Origin: Torreya grandis
Lineage: Eukaryota; Streptophyta; Pinopsida; Cupressales; Taxaceae
NCBI GenBank assembly: GCA_037957365.1
Contig: JARHVA010000123.1
Span: 1,336,501 to 1,400,500 of the forward strand
DNA length: 64,000 nt
Direction of reading: 5' to 3'
How positions within the stretch are numbered: position 1 is the first letter of the stretch; each line of letters begins with the position of its first letter. The notes beneath the pieces were generated by a model that was not told the DNA's origin, ran no database searches, and saw only the letters and a list, made by a program, of their open reading frames with translations. Positions 20,985-33,364 of the stretch are shown piece by piece. The position numbers and the translations under genes were made by a program.

Positions 20985-22080
20985 ATGGCTAGATCACATG
21001 AAGGTTTTTATACAAATAAGGCACCTTTATTTGATGAGATAAATTATATCTTTTGGAGAATAAAGATGAGAACTTACTTGATAGCCCTTGGATTCAACAT
21101 TTGGCAAGCAGTGATGGAGGAATAAGAAGAGCCACAGATACTTGTAACTACTCTTACATAAAATAAGGCAAGTGAAAATAATGATAAATCTTTAAATGCT
21201 ATTTTATATAGTTTATGTGAATTAGAATTTGTTAAAGTTATGCAATGAAAATCTTCTCATGAGACTTGGGTAAAGCTTGAAAATATTTATAAAGGTTATG
21301 TAAAATTTTAGCAAGCTAAGCTCAAGATTTTTAGAAGATAGTTTGAAATTTTAAAGATGAAAGAGGAAAAAAATATAACAAGTCATATTTTACAGGTTGA
21401 TCAAATAATTAATCAAATTCAAGGCTTTAGAGAAAAATTTAAAGAGTCATCGGTGGTACAAAAGGTTTTGAGATCTCTACCATTGAGATATGATGCAAAG
21501 ATATCAACAATTGAGGAGATGAAGGATTTAGTCAAGCTAAATATGGATGAACTACATGGTATTCTTACAACATATGAGATATAGATTGAATAAGAGAAAC
21601 CCTCAAAGAGAAAAGTTGCTTTCAAGACATCAAAGAAAGACAAGGCTAAGATTCAAGAATCAAGTGACAACTCTAGCGATGAGAAAGATGACAACAAAGC
21701 TCTATTCATCTGTAATCCTAAAAAGGGCATAGGTAAATATCAAGGAAAATTTTCATTTAAATGTTTTAAATGTGGTAAGATTGGACATTTTGCAGCTAAG
21801 TGTCTAGATAAGAACAATGGTGATAATGAATAAGGAAAGTATATATAAAAGAAGAACTTTGAAGGTAAATACAAGAAGGGATTTGAGAAGAAGAGTTTAT
21901 ATTCTAAATATCCTAGCTCAATTGAAGACAGTGGAGTCAGTGACTTAGATGAAGAAGAGATTATATTCATGATCATACATAAAGATGCCTCTGCAAGCAA
22001 AAATATAGATGACCAATAATAAGAATATGATGAAGCTGAGGTGAATATCGAAGGAGAACTCATTTGTGCCTTAGAATAAT
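20985..22080 (+). pseudogene. Copia gag
   Basis: The first ATG after the primer site opens MARSHEGFYTNKAPLFDE, typical of copia gag (a W-R-x-M-R-T-Y-L block follows, WRIKMRTYLIALGF). The capsid-like part continues through ILQVDQIINQIQGF and SLPLRYDAKISTIEEMKDL (21357-21584). A complete CCHC zinc knuckle, CFKCGKIGHFAAKC, lies at 21762-21803. Stops interrupt at several glutamine positions, for example MQ-stop near 21247 and F-stop-QAK near 21309. The role would be to form the particle that packages the RNA. Confidence 0.85.
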
Positions 22081-22660
22081 TAAAAGCTCTTGAGAAGAAG
22101 AATCAAAGATTGAAGCTTTAGATTGATAAAAATGAAAAGGAGTCAAAAGAAATAATTGAGGATCTACAAGCACATATTGAATAAGCCAAAAAGACTAAAG
22201 AAGATCTAACATCTCAATTACAAAAAGTAAGTGAATAATGTGAAAAGTATGTTGTTAAAATTGCCTCTTTAAAAGAAGATATCAAGAAAACAAATAAAGT
22301 ATTCAATGGTAAAGCTATCAATGATTTAAAATTTGAGAATAACACTAACATGTTAAATAAGATATTAGAAATTCAAAAATAAATATTAGATAAGACAGGT
22401 ATCAGATTTGAAAAAAAAAGAGCTATGTTGAAGTCCTTACAAAAGAAGAAATAAAAAGGAAATAAGTTAAGAATGCAAAAGACAACTTAAACACAGAAGG
22501 CTGGAAAAGATAGAGCTACATTTGACAACTAAGTCAAAGATACACAAATCATAATAGGTTATATTTTCATCATTTTTGTTTTTATTATAATATTTATGTT
22601 CATAAGAAAAAGAGCTAACAATTTTAGAAACAAGGAAAAGAAAACTCATGCAGATTCAAG
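22060..22660 (+). pseudogene. Coiled-coil-rich linker between gag and protease
   Basis: The frame is rich in Glu, Lys and Leu (ALEKKNQRLKL, IEDLQAHIE, DLTSQLQKVSE), with stops exactly where Gln fits the pattern (22121, 22182, 22237). Heptad-like spacing suggests a coiled coil. Some plant copia elements carry such a stretch after the first zinc knuckle. Confidence 0.55.
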
Positions 22661-22715
22661 CAGAAGCCAGAACTCTTTTTCTCCTCTATCAGGCTTTGAT
22701 GAAGAGGCCATAGTA

Positions 22716-22757
22716 TGTTACAAGAGCAATAATTTTGGACACATAGCCTAGCATTAC
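22716..22757 (+). pseudogene. Second, degenerate CCHC zinc knuckle
   Basis: CYKSNNFGHIA followed by stop, H and Y reads as a knuckle whose second and last Cys have become Ser and Tyr and whose Arg or Gln is a stop. With the intact knuckle at 21762 this gives a two-knuckle gag. Confidence 0.6.
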
Positions 22758-22889
22758 AGAAGTGTGTTTGAGTCAATCAAGGACCAAAGTTTCAAGACTC
22801 TATTTATCAAGAAGAAAGTTAGACAGGTTCATGGTAGAAGAAACAATTTGAAAAGTCTATGTTAATCTAGACAGCTTTACATGTAAAAA

Positions 22890-23290
22890 ATGAAGAAAAT
22901 TCATGGTTCATTGATAGTGGATGTTCAAAGCACATGACAGGAGATAAGAACAAGTTCATAACTCTAAAGAAGATCAATAGTGGCATAGTGAAATTTGGAG
23001 ACTATACCACTACCAAAACAACTAAAAAATGTACATTAAGTTTGGATAATGGTAGAACTAAGATTAAAAATGTTCTATATGTAGAAGGTCTTAAACATAA
23101 TCTATTGAGTGTAAGTTAAATATGCAATTAGGGGCATAGATTAAATTTTTATGTAAAAGGTTATGAAATTAAGAGAAAAGATTCATATGTGTTAATTACA
23201 GATGCTCAGAGAATAGGTAATAATTTATATATGTTATAAAATATCAAAGGTCAAAAATGTTGTTTGATTCAGGTTGAGGAAAATTGGTTG
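22890..23290 (+). pseudogene. Copia aspartic protease
   Basis: WFIDSGCSKHMTGDKNKF has the copia protease signature D-S-G (22913-22921). The frame continues to LYVEGLKHNLLSVS (23119), the usual end of the domain's conserved part. The catalytic triad DSG is intact. It would cut the polyprotein. Confidence 0.85.
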
Positions 23291-23965
23291 TGGCACAGGA
23301 GAATGAGACACATAAATTTTGGCAATCTTATCAACATCAGCAAGAAGTAAGCAGTCAGAGATCTTTCAAAGATTACAAAGCCCTCAAATACACTTTGTGA
23401 ACCATATCAACATGGGAAGTAGGTCAAAATATAGTTCAAGATAAAAGAATACTCGACCACTCAGATGTTAGAACTTGTTCACATTGATTTGTGTGGACCT
23501 ACCAGAACTCAAAGTACTCAAGGTAAGAAATACTTCATGTTGTTTATTGATGATTTTACAAGTATGACTCGGGTGATGTTTTTGAAGAAAAAATTAGAAG
23601 CTTTTAGCCACTTTAAAGCATTCAAGGCTTTAGTTGAGAATGAAACTAGTTTGAATATTAAGTGCCTAAGATCATATCTAGGACGAGAATTTATGTTAGA
23701 TAAGTTTATTGAGAATTGTGAAGACCATGGGATAAAAATAAATTATTTAGTAGCCAAAATTCTACAACAAAATAGAGTAGTTGAGAAAAAAGAATAGAAT
23801 AGTTTAGGAGATGGTGATGATGATGCTAAATGAATCCAAGATACCAGATAAATATTAGAGGTAGTAGGCACAATAGTGCATATCTAGAATAGGGCATTAT
23901 TGAGAGTCAATAGTGACAAAATTCCATATGATCTATGGTAAGACAAACTAGCTATTATTGATTAT
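23285..23965 (+). pseudogene. Copia integrase
   Basis: The zinc-binding start WHRRMRHINFGNL is at 23290. The first catalytic Asp is in HIDLCGP (about 23486), followed by FIDDFTSMTRVMFLKKK. The block that should read LRSD..GEF reads LRSYLGREF (about 23669), so the second catalytic Asp is now Tyr. The Glu of QNRVVEKKE is kept (about 23780). The C-terminal part is frameshifted. Confidence 0.85.
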
Positions 23966-24239
23966 TTAGAGTTTTTAATAGCAGATGCTTCATAAAGAGA
24001 ACTAATCAAAAATTAGGTAAGTTTGAATCTAGAAAAGATGAAGGAATATTTCTTAAATATTCTTGTAAAATTAAAGCTTATAAATGTTATAATAAAAGAA
24101 CTAAGAAGATAGTTAAAAGTGCAAGTGTCAAGATAAATGAAGATGTACCATAAAGAGCCAGTGATCTGATAGGCACTCTTGAAATCATTGAAGAAGAAAA
24201 TTTTGAAGAATCAGATGAAGATGAGAAGGAACAAAAGGT

Positions 24240-25370
24240 CACTAAGACCCTATCCAAATAGATTTAGAGAAATCATAATGAGAGTGACATCATTGGGAAC
24301 ATAAATGAAGGAGTTCACATCATAAGGATGATAGGAAGTGAATCTGAGTAAGTTATTTTATATTTGTTATCCAAAATTCAACATAGAACTTTTTTAAAAG
24401 CTAGAATGATGAGCATTAGGTTAAAGTAATGAATAAAGAATTAAATTAGATAGAAAATAATGATACTTGAGAATTAATGCCTAAACCAAAAGATCAAAAT
24501 GTGATAGGAACAAAGTGGATATACAAAAATAAGTTGAATGAAGATGGTGAAGTTACTAGGAATAAAGTAAGGTTAGTATGTAAAGGATATGCTCAAATTG
24601 AGGGTATAAATTTTTAAAAAATGTTTGCACCAGTGGCAAGGCTAGAGGTTATTAGAATGTTTCTTGCATATGCAGTGTTTAATAATTTCAAAGTATTTTA
24701 GATGGATTTCAAGTCTACTTTTTTTAATGGGAATCTAGAAGAGGAGGTCTACATTGAGTAGTCTAAGGGATTTCTTCTCTAAAATAATAGTAGCCATGTA
24801 TGCAAATTAAAAAAAGCATTGTATGGATTGAAACAAGCTCCTAGAGCTTGGTATGCAAGACTTGATAAGTATGTATAGAATCAAGGTTTCAAGAGAGGTT
24901 TTGCTTATAGTAATCTCTACATCAAAATAGAAGGTGAACATCAATTGATTGTTGTGGTATATGTTGATGACATAATATTTGGAGGTAAAATTGAAAAAAT
25001 GATAAAAGAATTTTTTGATAATATGCAAAAAAAAATTTAAATGTCTATGCTTGAAGAACTGTTATTTTTCTTAGGGTTGTAAATATTTCAATTAGATAAA
25101 GGAATTTTCATATCTTAAAGTAAATATGCCAAGGAGATGTTGAAAATTTTTGGTTTTGAGGATTGTGCACCAGTTGGCATACCAATGGGTAAAAAGAACA
25201 AGGTGAGTAAGGATGAAGATTCACCTATTGCATATCAATCTTTATATAAATCTATGTTTGGTAGTCTTTTATATTTGACAACATTGAGGCCAGACATCAT
25301 GCATGTAATAGGCATAGTTGTGAGATATCAGGCAGCCTTAAAGGAGAGTCATGTTTAGTTGATAAAAAGA
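24240..25370 (+). pseudogene. Copia reverse transcriptase
   Basis: Motifs in order: [78 protein letters not shown] and YVDDIIFGG (YVDD at 24960-24971, intact catalytic Asp pair). Then comes a linker, MLKIFGFEDCAPVGIPMG (25137) and GSLLYLTTLRPDIMHV. Stops lie at Q-like positions before MDFKS and after VYIE, among others. Confidence 0.9.
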
Positions 25371-25917
25371 ATTTACAAATATGTCAAGGGGGCATTGGAT
25401 TATGGATTATGATATCCTATAGGTAGATATTTCACTTTAGTTGCTTATATAGATTTAGATTGGGCAAGTTTTTTTAATGATAGAAAAAGTATAAGTGAAG
25501 GATATTTTTTCCTCGATGATAGCTTAGTATCTTGGCTAAGCAAGAAGCAAAACTCAGTATCACTTTCTATAGTTAAAGTAGAATATATTGTAGTAAAGTT
25601 GTGTTTTACTTAAGTGTTTTAGATGAAGCAAACTTTATAAGACATCAAGGTAAAATATGATGAACCTATCTCTATTTTTTGTGACAACACAAGTGGTATT
25701 AATATTTATAAGAATCTAGTGATGTATTCAAGAACAAAACATATTCCTATCAGATAACACTTTTTGAGAGAGTAGGTTACAGATCAATAAGTTAAGTTGA
25801 AATATATCAGTACTACAAAATAGATTACAGATATTTTCACAAAGGCACTACCAAAGGACACTTTTGAGTATCTACGAGAGACTTTAGGAGTAATTTCTTT
25901 TACTTCTTTCCATTGAA
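25370..25917 (+). pseudogene. Copia RNase H and pol C-terminus
   Basis: The frame shows DLDWASFFNDRKSISEGYFF and VSWLSKKQNSVSLS, then EYI, CDNTSGINIYKN and RTKHIPI. It ends in DIFTKALPKDTFEYLRE, the characteristic C-terminus of this group. Stops and one frame change occur near 25610-25640 and 25757. Confidence 0.85.
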
Positions 25918-25977
25918 GTTTAGCATCAGTTGAGGGGGATCTAAGTGTTAGCTCCAGGATAGACCATTTTCTATTGA

Positions 25978-26152
25978 TGTCAAAGGGGGAGAAGTAAAAG
26001 AAAAAGTATAATAATAGGTACAAGATGCTCCATTAAGTGGGAGTTAATGTATGTTTTTCAATTGGCAATATGTGTAGGTTGCAATGTGTAGTACAAGTTT
26101 CAAGATGTGGCAGTCTCAGTTTGATATTGCCATCAATGACAAAGGGGGAGAT
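25978..26152 (+). promoter_or_regulatory. Duplicated polypurine tracts before copia 3' LTR
   Basis: GTCAAAGGGGGAGAAG at 25979 and GACAAAGGGGGAGAT at 26138-26152 are near copies. The second abuts the 3' LTR and is the functional position. The first may be an internal tract or the trace of a small duplication. Confidence 0.7.
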
Positions 26153-27043
26153 TGTTGGAAATATTGGCATTGATGTCAAAGGTCTAACATTATTGGTGAC
26201 AAAGGCCTCATAGCATTTAATGTCTTAAAGTGTATTTAATGTTCATAGTTTGGCTAAAGTGTGTTGATATTTATTTAATATTAATGAATATATTTTTGGT
26301 TGCATAAAGTTAAAATAGGGCCCATAAAGAATTCAAAAATCATGAGATAAATATAAAAGAGGAAAAGGATACATTTTCTCATGAAGAGTCACCTTGAGGA
26401 ATTCAAAAAATTACCAAGATAAAGACAAAAGGGCAAATGACGCATTTGTTCATGAAGGGTCACCATGTGACTTTTCAAATGAAAGGATTTGAAAGGTCAT
26501 GCAAGTTTGGCACCATTTTTCATGTGGATTGAAGGGTCACAAAGGGAGAATGCCAAATATCATTTGAAAATCTATAAAATGAGTCTTGGGAAGCTATTTT
26601 AAATATGCAAGAGAGTGCATGGTTTATAATTGTTTATATAAGAAAAAAGAAGAGAAGAGAAAGAGATATAGTAGAGTTATATCATTTGTTGAGAAATCAA
26701 CATTGAGAGATAGTTGTGTTTTATACACAAAAGGGGTTGGTGATTCTGTGGGTTGGTGCTCACAAATCATTGTTGTGTTAGTACTCAAAAAAGGGGTTGG
26801 TGCTCCTGCAAGTTGGTGCTCATTCATACACTTGAGATTGTTCTCCATGGGTTTTCTCACTTTGGATTTCCATGTAAAAATCTACTCTCTCTCTCTCTCT
26901 CTCGTGTGGTGCATGTTTTTGTTTCATTTTTATTGCATATCTTGAAGGTATGGTTAAGTGGAGTTTGATTAAAAAAATGTTTTATAAGATATATTATATA
27001 TTGATTCACCCCCCCCCCCTCTCAGTATATCATGTGCTTAACA
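26153..27043 (+). repeat. Copia 3' LTR (891 bp)
   Basis: It starts TGTTGGAAATATT and ends GCTTAACA, matching 20020-20918. A C-run has grown to 11 bases at 27009-27019 (5 in the 5' LTR) and the TC microsatellite at 26885 is longer. TATAAAAT is at 26573. Confidence 0.9.
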
Positions 27044-27048
27044 TTTGA
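27044..27048. repeat. Target-site duplication TTTGA, right
   Basis: Exact repeat of 20015-20019. Confidence 0.9.
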
Positions 27049-27589
27049 TCCCTCTTTTAAAAATAAAAATACTAAAGAGATTCATGCAGCCATTAGTTAC
27101 ACTATTACATTAGCAAAAAAAATTCCCATTTTCAAGTTCAAACAAAATCAGCTAAAGGCTAAAAATTGCATTTTAAGTTTTTAATTTATTTTTCATAGAA
27201 CTTGACATGTTTATTTTTTTGTCACTAGGTGTGAAACTATAATTTCATGTCACTTTTGGGATTTACTTATATATGTATGAGATTAAATAACATTTGGTTG
27301 ACCTATCTAAAATCACATGTAAAATTATTAAAATAAACATAGTTTGAAAACTACTTAAATAATAAGTTTAGTTAACTCTAGGACTAGTTTTTATGTTAAT
27401 AATATGGTAATTGGGAATGATATATATATATATATATAGTGTTCTCTTTTGTTTCTAAATGTGTATTTTTCATACAAAAAATATTTTGCATTTCTTTTTT
27501 AATTTATAAGCACCTTGCCCCATCACTTTATAGTCTAAAACATATAGGTTTCTCAAAAGGAAGAAAAAAAAGTCAAATGAAACTAGTGC
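27049..27589. other. Non-coding AT-rich stretch
   Basis: This continues the DNA into which the copia element inserted. It contains a short TA microsatellite (27421-27439). No coding or structural signal was found. Confidence 0.4.
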
Positions 27590-27912
27590 GATGGAGGAGG
27601 TTAAGTATAATGGGGAAGGATAGTGGGTGGCATGTGTTTGATGTAAGAAGAGGGTAATGAAGGGAGAAAAAAAGGATAAGGTAAAGGTAGGTGTAGGATA
27701 CTTTGGAGGTGAATGAGGTATTTCAATTGGGGATGAAGATTGTGGGGAAGAGATGGTGGTGATTGAATTAAAGAGAAGGGGATGATTGGGTGAGGATGAC
27801 TATATTCAAGATTGAGATGATGCATATGTGATGCATATGTGTTAAAGTGGTAAGTGGATGACAAGGTGGCAACACAAAGCAATTGGATTCTTGAAAGAAG
27901 CATAATGACCTT
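27590..27912. repeat. Segment X, copy 1 (purine-rich)
   Basis: This G/A-rich stretch aligns in order with 39420-39715: CATGTGTTTGATG, GAGGGTAAT, GAGGTGAATGAG, GGGTGAGGA and TGATGCAT all recur at similar spacing. It ends at ACCTT (27908-27912), the left target repeat of the element beginning at 27913. Confidence 0.65.
27908..27912. repeat. Target-site duplication ACCTT, left
   Basis: ACCTT here, ACCTT at 37531-37535, and a single ACCTT at the uninterrupted X-Y junction near 39720. Confidence 0.65.
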
Positions 27913-30315
27913 TATCAGAAAAAAATTGTTGCTTTAGTGTTTGCTTGGTTTTATGACTTGCCCAATGGGAAACAACAAAAAATGGATAATAAATGGATAA
28001 ATCACCTTTGAGATGATAATTTTCCTCTACGTTTGAGAGGGGTAGCTCCCTCATATGAATGTGTATTTTTTGGGGGTTTTGTGTACTTTTACCTGGAAAG
28101 CTCAAAAAGGAAATAAAAGTGGGAAATGTTGGAATTTGAAAATGGGAGAATAATGGAGGATGGAGGTGAAGGTGAGAAACTCATAGAAAAATAAACTCAT
28201 ATCACTATTGAAATAACTCATATATAAATGATGTGACAGAAAATTAGTACTCTCACATGAAAACAAAATTAGGAGCATCAGATATATGAGAAAAAAATTG
28301 CTTGCTTGGAAGCACAATGTCTCCTCAAAACTTGGATTGGGTACACTTGGTATGAATCCTATACAGAGGGTTTTCAACACAATGTTTAGAAACACTGTGA
28401 GTTGTACACAACCCAAAAAAATGTTGAATTTTAATGGATTATATATCTATGAACAACAAAGTAATTGGAAAATAAAGAGAATCAAAGCCTATAAAGCCAC
28501 ATAATGATTTAATCAATTTACTTCTACTCTATTAACAAATCTAGAGAAGTACATGAAACACACAAATTTACAGTCAAGCCTTCCCAAAGAGCTGAAAAAA
28601 AGAACCTTTTATGATTTCCATCTCTCCTATTTATAACACATAAGAGGATGTAAATGACATTTCATATTCTCATTTTGACCTTTTGTATTATCATTTTTTT
28701 CCTATTCAATTTTACATTTATATTTCACTTTTTAATAAAGTGATTTCAATATTTTAAATAAAAAAACAAGCAAGCCCACCTAGCCTTGTCCATTGGGAAG
28801 AAGAGTCTGGAAATAATATGTGCCACACACTAACATATGAAATTGAGTCTTTTAAATGGATATTTGACTAAAAGCTATGACTTTAACCCATCTAAAAGGT
28901 CTCTGAGGATAAAGTATTTCAAATTATCAAATTTTCCATTCAAATATGTTTCCATTGCTTCGAACGGGAACCTAAACGAAGTCCAAATGTGAAAGATGTG
29001 ATAAAATAGAGAATTCACATCTAGCATCCCTGTGAGGTACTATCAAAAAAAAAATCTCCCTCTTTTTTCATCTAAAATTTTCCTCTAAATATCATATACA
29101 TTACATCATTGGATTTCTCATTTCATGACCTTTCCAATGCTTCAAACATGAGCCAAAATGGAGTCTGGATGTGAAAGCTATGGCCAAAACAAGAATATAT
29201 ATTTTCGCCTTGCATTTTAGTGCACCCAGAATAATTGTCATGCCCTAGACATCCAACACTCTCATGAGGTTGGGTTCACCTGCATCCAAAGTTTTAGACT
29301 TTGATCCTTTGGAGAAAGATGGTCCTTGAGACAATATATTTCTAATGCATCAAATAAGAACCAAAATAGAGTTTAGATCTGAAAGATATTATAAAACATA
29401 AGATTTGACATGTCACACACTTATGTGAATAGTAACTAATTTATCTAGTTGTATTTTTCATAAAATCTATAAATTTTGGGACTTTAATACTTTAATCAAA
29501 GATGATCTTTGGGATAATATATTTCTAATGCATCAAATGAGAACCAAAATAGAGCCTGGCTATGAAAGATATGATAAAATGGAAGACTTTCACCTAGTCA
29601 ACCAGTGTACCCATTGTTCCTAGCATGTTTGGTGTATCTGAGAGGCCCATCCAACCCACCTCTAAATTTATGATTCTTCAATATGAAAAAAAATATGAAG
29701 ATTGGTATTTTGATCCTATGGAGAAAGATGCTCCTTAGGATAGTATCTTTCCATTTTTCATTTTTTCATATCTTTCACATCCTTGAGACAATATTTTTCC
29801 AACACATTAAATGAGAATAAAAATAGAGTCCAAATGTGAAAGACATGACAAAATGGAATATTTTTACATAACACACCTAGTGTACCTAATGTGTCTAGTG
29901 TGTCTAGCATGTCTAAGAGCCCTAACCAACATGCCTCTAAAGTTTTATATCTTTAGTGTGAAAAATATATGAAGTTTGGGACTTTGATCTTATATAGAAA
30001 TATGATCCGTGGGACTATCTTTCCAACACATTAAACAAGAATTAAAATGGATTTTGGATATGAAATATATGACAAATAGAAGAAATACATATGCTACATA
30101 CTCGAAGTGTGAATGGTACTTGATTTATATGATTTATTAAAAATGAAATTTCCTCAAGTGAAACATGTAGAATATCTGGTATGCCTGTGACTCCTAACCT
30201 AGTGCCAAACTTTTGGTTTATCCATGTGGGAACCAAAATTTTAAAAATTTCATGAATTCTCCATGTGGGAAACAGAAGTTTAAAAAATTCATGAATTCAA
30301 ATTTTGGGCATGACA
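27913..30315 (-). repeat. Left LTR of minus-strand element (2.4 kb)
   Basis: This aligns with 32370-37530 from the start (GGTTTTATGAC..., then the GATAAATCACCTTTGAGAT, CTTGGATTGGGTACACTTGG and GGGTTTTCAACACAA blocks) through the repeat array to the common end CATGTGG(G)AA..CCAAAATTTTAAAAATTTCATGA. It holds fewer array units than the right LTR. Confidence 0.6.
28905..30300. repeat. Dimeric tandem array, block 1
   Basis: Units anchored on AATATCTTTCCAA..CAT(C/T)AAA(T/C)(A/G)AGAA(C/T)CAAAATGGAGT recur at about 29333, 29514, 29789 and 30012, with two more diverged units before. Spacings of about 181, 275 and 223 fit the two-unit pattern seen in blocks 2 and 3. Confidence 0.7.
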
Positions 30316-32369
30316 ACTAGCTATGACTATGGGACTACATTCCTTTGATGAATTATGATAACTCCATATTCTTTGGTGATCAATGCCTTATCCACCTAGG
30401 GGATAGTGAGAAGTGCACACTCATGTCCTGATCCAGCCAATAAGCAGTCAATTCACCTATTCCAATCATATAGGAAATGACCACACACTATCAGCCCAGA
30501 TCATTACCTTAAAAACTCCACCTATTAGTCTGAGTTGAAATTTTGGACATTTTTAGATGCTTGGAAGAATATATGGGACAAATTTCATTTGTATTTAAAA
30601 ACATAAGTTTATTTTTTTTAAATACCTTTAGAAATAATGTCACCTAGAATGGAGCTTATAATATCTCTAATCATCCAATTAGGGGTGTGTTCATGATAGA
30701 AATCTCTGACCAAAAAGTGTCCTATCAAGGCTTTATGTCTTAAAATTAGCTCCAACATGAGAAAAAGGGAAACACCAAAATATTGTTACATTTATTAAAA
30801 ACACATGCTCACCAAAAAATAAAAAATAAAAGGGAAGGGAATAAGCCAAAATGGTTATGCTCAATAGAAATCATAGACTTGATAGGGATTTACAAACCCA
30901 AACCCATTAACAAGTTTCAAAAAATATGAGCCTTTTATAAATTGTTTGGGAGAAATTGGTGAGGTAAAAGAGAGAAAGGTCTTAGGAAACATGTGAAACA
31001 TGAGGCCTGAGCGAAATGGAAATGTAGGTGCCTTTGGGAAGAATTTTTGGCTTTATTTTCACACAACATCATCTAATATCTCATGTTCACCCAAATGTAT
31101 GTTATGGCACTCATGATTCAACTCATACTCTTGTAGAATTGTTGAAAGTGGATTATAGTTACTTCCCCTTTATGATTTTTTCTTCTTGAGTTGAATTGTA
31201 CAGACCTTATTTGAACTACCAAGTTAAGGCAAATGATTCGTTTTCATGCACTTAAATATATATTACTTTATTTTGAGTTTGATAATTTTATTTAAAAACT
31301 TGTAGTAAACATGATTCTACAATAGATTTAATAGGTTTGACATCCACCTTATTATTAGTCAGCCACTCTTCAATGAGTAGTCTAGGATTATTCTGTTCAT
31401 GATCCTTGAAAGAAATAGGTTCCTCAAATATTCTCTCCTTTTGGACAGTGTTATCTCGACCTTATTTGAATAAATGAATGAATTTTAATGATGTTTCCAT
31501 TGATAGAGTGTTTTCCTTTAAAGCATTTATTAAGTCATTTTTCTCTTGCACACCATTAGGGACTTCTCCTTCTTGAACTTGATCAACTAGGTCTTGAAGT
31601 GTGCAAGAATCCATTTGATTTATTTGCACATTGGACTCAAATCCGAAGGTTATATGACTATGGTATCATGTTCATTATGTTAAACATTGTCAACTTCTTT
31701 TTTCTTATTTCTATTTGTCTCTTGTTATTTGAAAAAAGATAAAAATAGATTTCAAAGCATTCTTCCATTGCTTCTATTTCTTGTATTGAAATTTCAAGAT
31801 CTTATTCAGATCAACAAATGAAAGAAGTTGATTCCTCTATGGGAGTGTTCACCATGATGGAAAAAGAACCATCACTTTCATTCCTAACACCAAGAACTTG
31901 TTCTTTTTGTATCGGTTCCATCTTGTACAAGTTTTGGAGTGGAAAATCTTCTCTTCTTTTGATTTATACATCTCCATAGAAATCTTTCAAAAACTATACC
32001 TTGTTTGGATCATCAAAAAAAAAGAATTAAATTTTATTTAAAAATAAAGATAAAGAGGAAAACATTTTTTACTATATTATCATTTGCAAAAACCCAATCA
32101 GACGTTATTTTGAGCTACTATATGATCATTTTCTTGTTTACTTCTTCTCTTTTCCACCAGCAATCCATGCTATCAATTTTCACAATCATAAATCAGACTT
32201 TGGATAGCAATAGCAAAACTCAAAATATCAAAAGCATAGGTTGTGCTCCATCACTTTTGAGCTTCAATTTAACAGATTCACTAATATTCTTTCAAAAAGA
32301 GAGGATTCCCTTCAATTTTTAGAAATCAAATGCACCGTTTGATTCCCTAATAGAATCCTAAAAAATTAT
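30316..32369 (-). pseudogene. Internal region with unidentified minus-strand coding remnant
   Basis: The minus strand from about 32000 down to 30940 gives protein-like text that the plus strand does not. It includes LYKMEPIQKEQVLGVRNESD, TPIEESTSF, ISIQEIEAMEECFEIYFY, DSCTLQDLVDQVQEGEVPNG, EEWLTNNKVDVKPIKSIVES and ILQEYELNHECHNIHLGEHE, separated by stops. Composition (acidic, with LxxL-like helical stretches) would suit a gag or accessory protein, but no zinc knuckle, protease or RT motif is visible and I do not recognise the family. The short plus-strand frame at 32005-32322 is probably a shadow. Confidence 0.4.
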
Positions 32370-32706
32370 TGACAAAATTTTGTCATTTGGGTTTATTCTT
32401 GGTTTTATGACTAACCCAATCACAAGTGACACAAATTTGATAAAAATGGATAAATCACCTTTGAGATCCTCATTTTTCATTGCATTTAAGAGGGGAAACT
32501 CCCTCATATAATTATGGGTTTTTTTAGGTTTTTGTGTACTTTTAACCAAAAAGCACAAAAATGAAACAAATTTGTGAAATGGTGGGGAAGATGGAGGTGA
32601 AGGTGAGAAAATCATAGCAAACCAAACTTATAGAACCAGTGGAAAAACTTGAATTTAAATGAAGTGGTTGTAAATTATTCCTCTCACATGAAAATAAAAG
32701 TAAGAT

Positions 32707-32710
<4 letters not shown>

Positions 32711-32763
<53 letters not shown>
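32711..32763. repeat. (AT)n microsatellite
   Basis: About 26 uninterrupted AT units. The left LTR has only a short ATATATGAG at the matching place, so the run has expanded here. The open frame across it (32649-32867) is an artefact. Confidence 0.95.
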
Positions 32764-32765
<2 letters not shown>

Positions 32766-33364
32766 GGCTTGTTTAAAAGCACATCGTCTCTTCAAAGCTT
32801 GGATTGGGTACACTTGGTACAAATCCTATACACAGGGTTTTCAACACAAATTTTGGAAACACCATGAGTTACACACAACCAAAAAAAGTATAGAAATTTA
32901 ATGGCTTCTTTGTCTATGAATGGTAAATTAAATTTCACAAATATAAAATTGAAAAACTAAAGAAACCAAGAATGATTTAATCATTTAGCTTCTACTCCAT
33001 TAAAAAATATGTAAAAGTACATAAAACACAAAAAGTTACAACCATACCTTCCCTAAGAGCTGAAATAAAGAATAATCCTTTTACAATTTCCATCTCTCAT
33101 ATTTATAACACATAGGACGATGGAAATGACATTTTGTATTCTCATTTTTTACCTTTTGTAGTTTCATTTTTGTCTTATTATATTTATATTTATATTTCAC
33201 TTTTAATAAAGTGACTTAAATATTTTAAATACAACACCAAGCAAGCCCACTGAGCCTTATCCATTGATTGGTAGAGCTTGGAAATAATATGTGCCACACA
33301 GTAGTAACATATGAAACTGAGTCTTACAAAGGGACATTTGACTAAAATTTGAAGTCAACCCATC

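Larger units (their letters stand above)
20020..27043 (+). mobile_element. Complete but decayed Ty1/copia retrotransposon (7.0 kb)
   Basis: All structural parts are present in canonical copia order: 5' LTR, primer-binding site, gag, protease, integrase, reverse transcriptase, RNase H, polypurine tract and 3' LTR, with an exact TTTGA target repeat. The element lies inside the chromodomain tail of the gypsy at 17040-19990, so it is the younger of the two. Its LTRs remain closely similar, yet the ORF has many stops, most where the family has glutamine (CAA/CAG changed to TAA/TAG). Confidence 0.9.

Noticed and set aside
27601..28416. Several 87-104-codon minus-strand frames
   Set aside because: They cross the X segment and the LTR boundary at 27913, have no counterpart in the related copy and show no domain.
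32340..32370. Primer-binding site for the minus-strand element at 27913-37530
   Set aside because: The bases next to the LTR on the minus strand do not contain a TGG-initiated tRNA complement, so none is claimed.
32649..32867. Open frame rich in Tyr-Ile
   Set aside because: It is the translation of the AT microsatellite.
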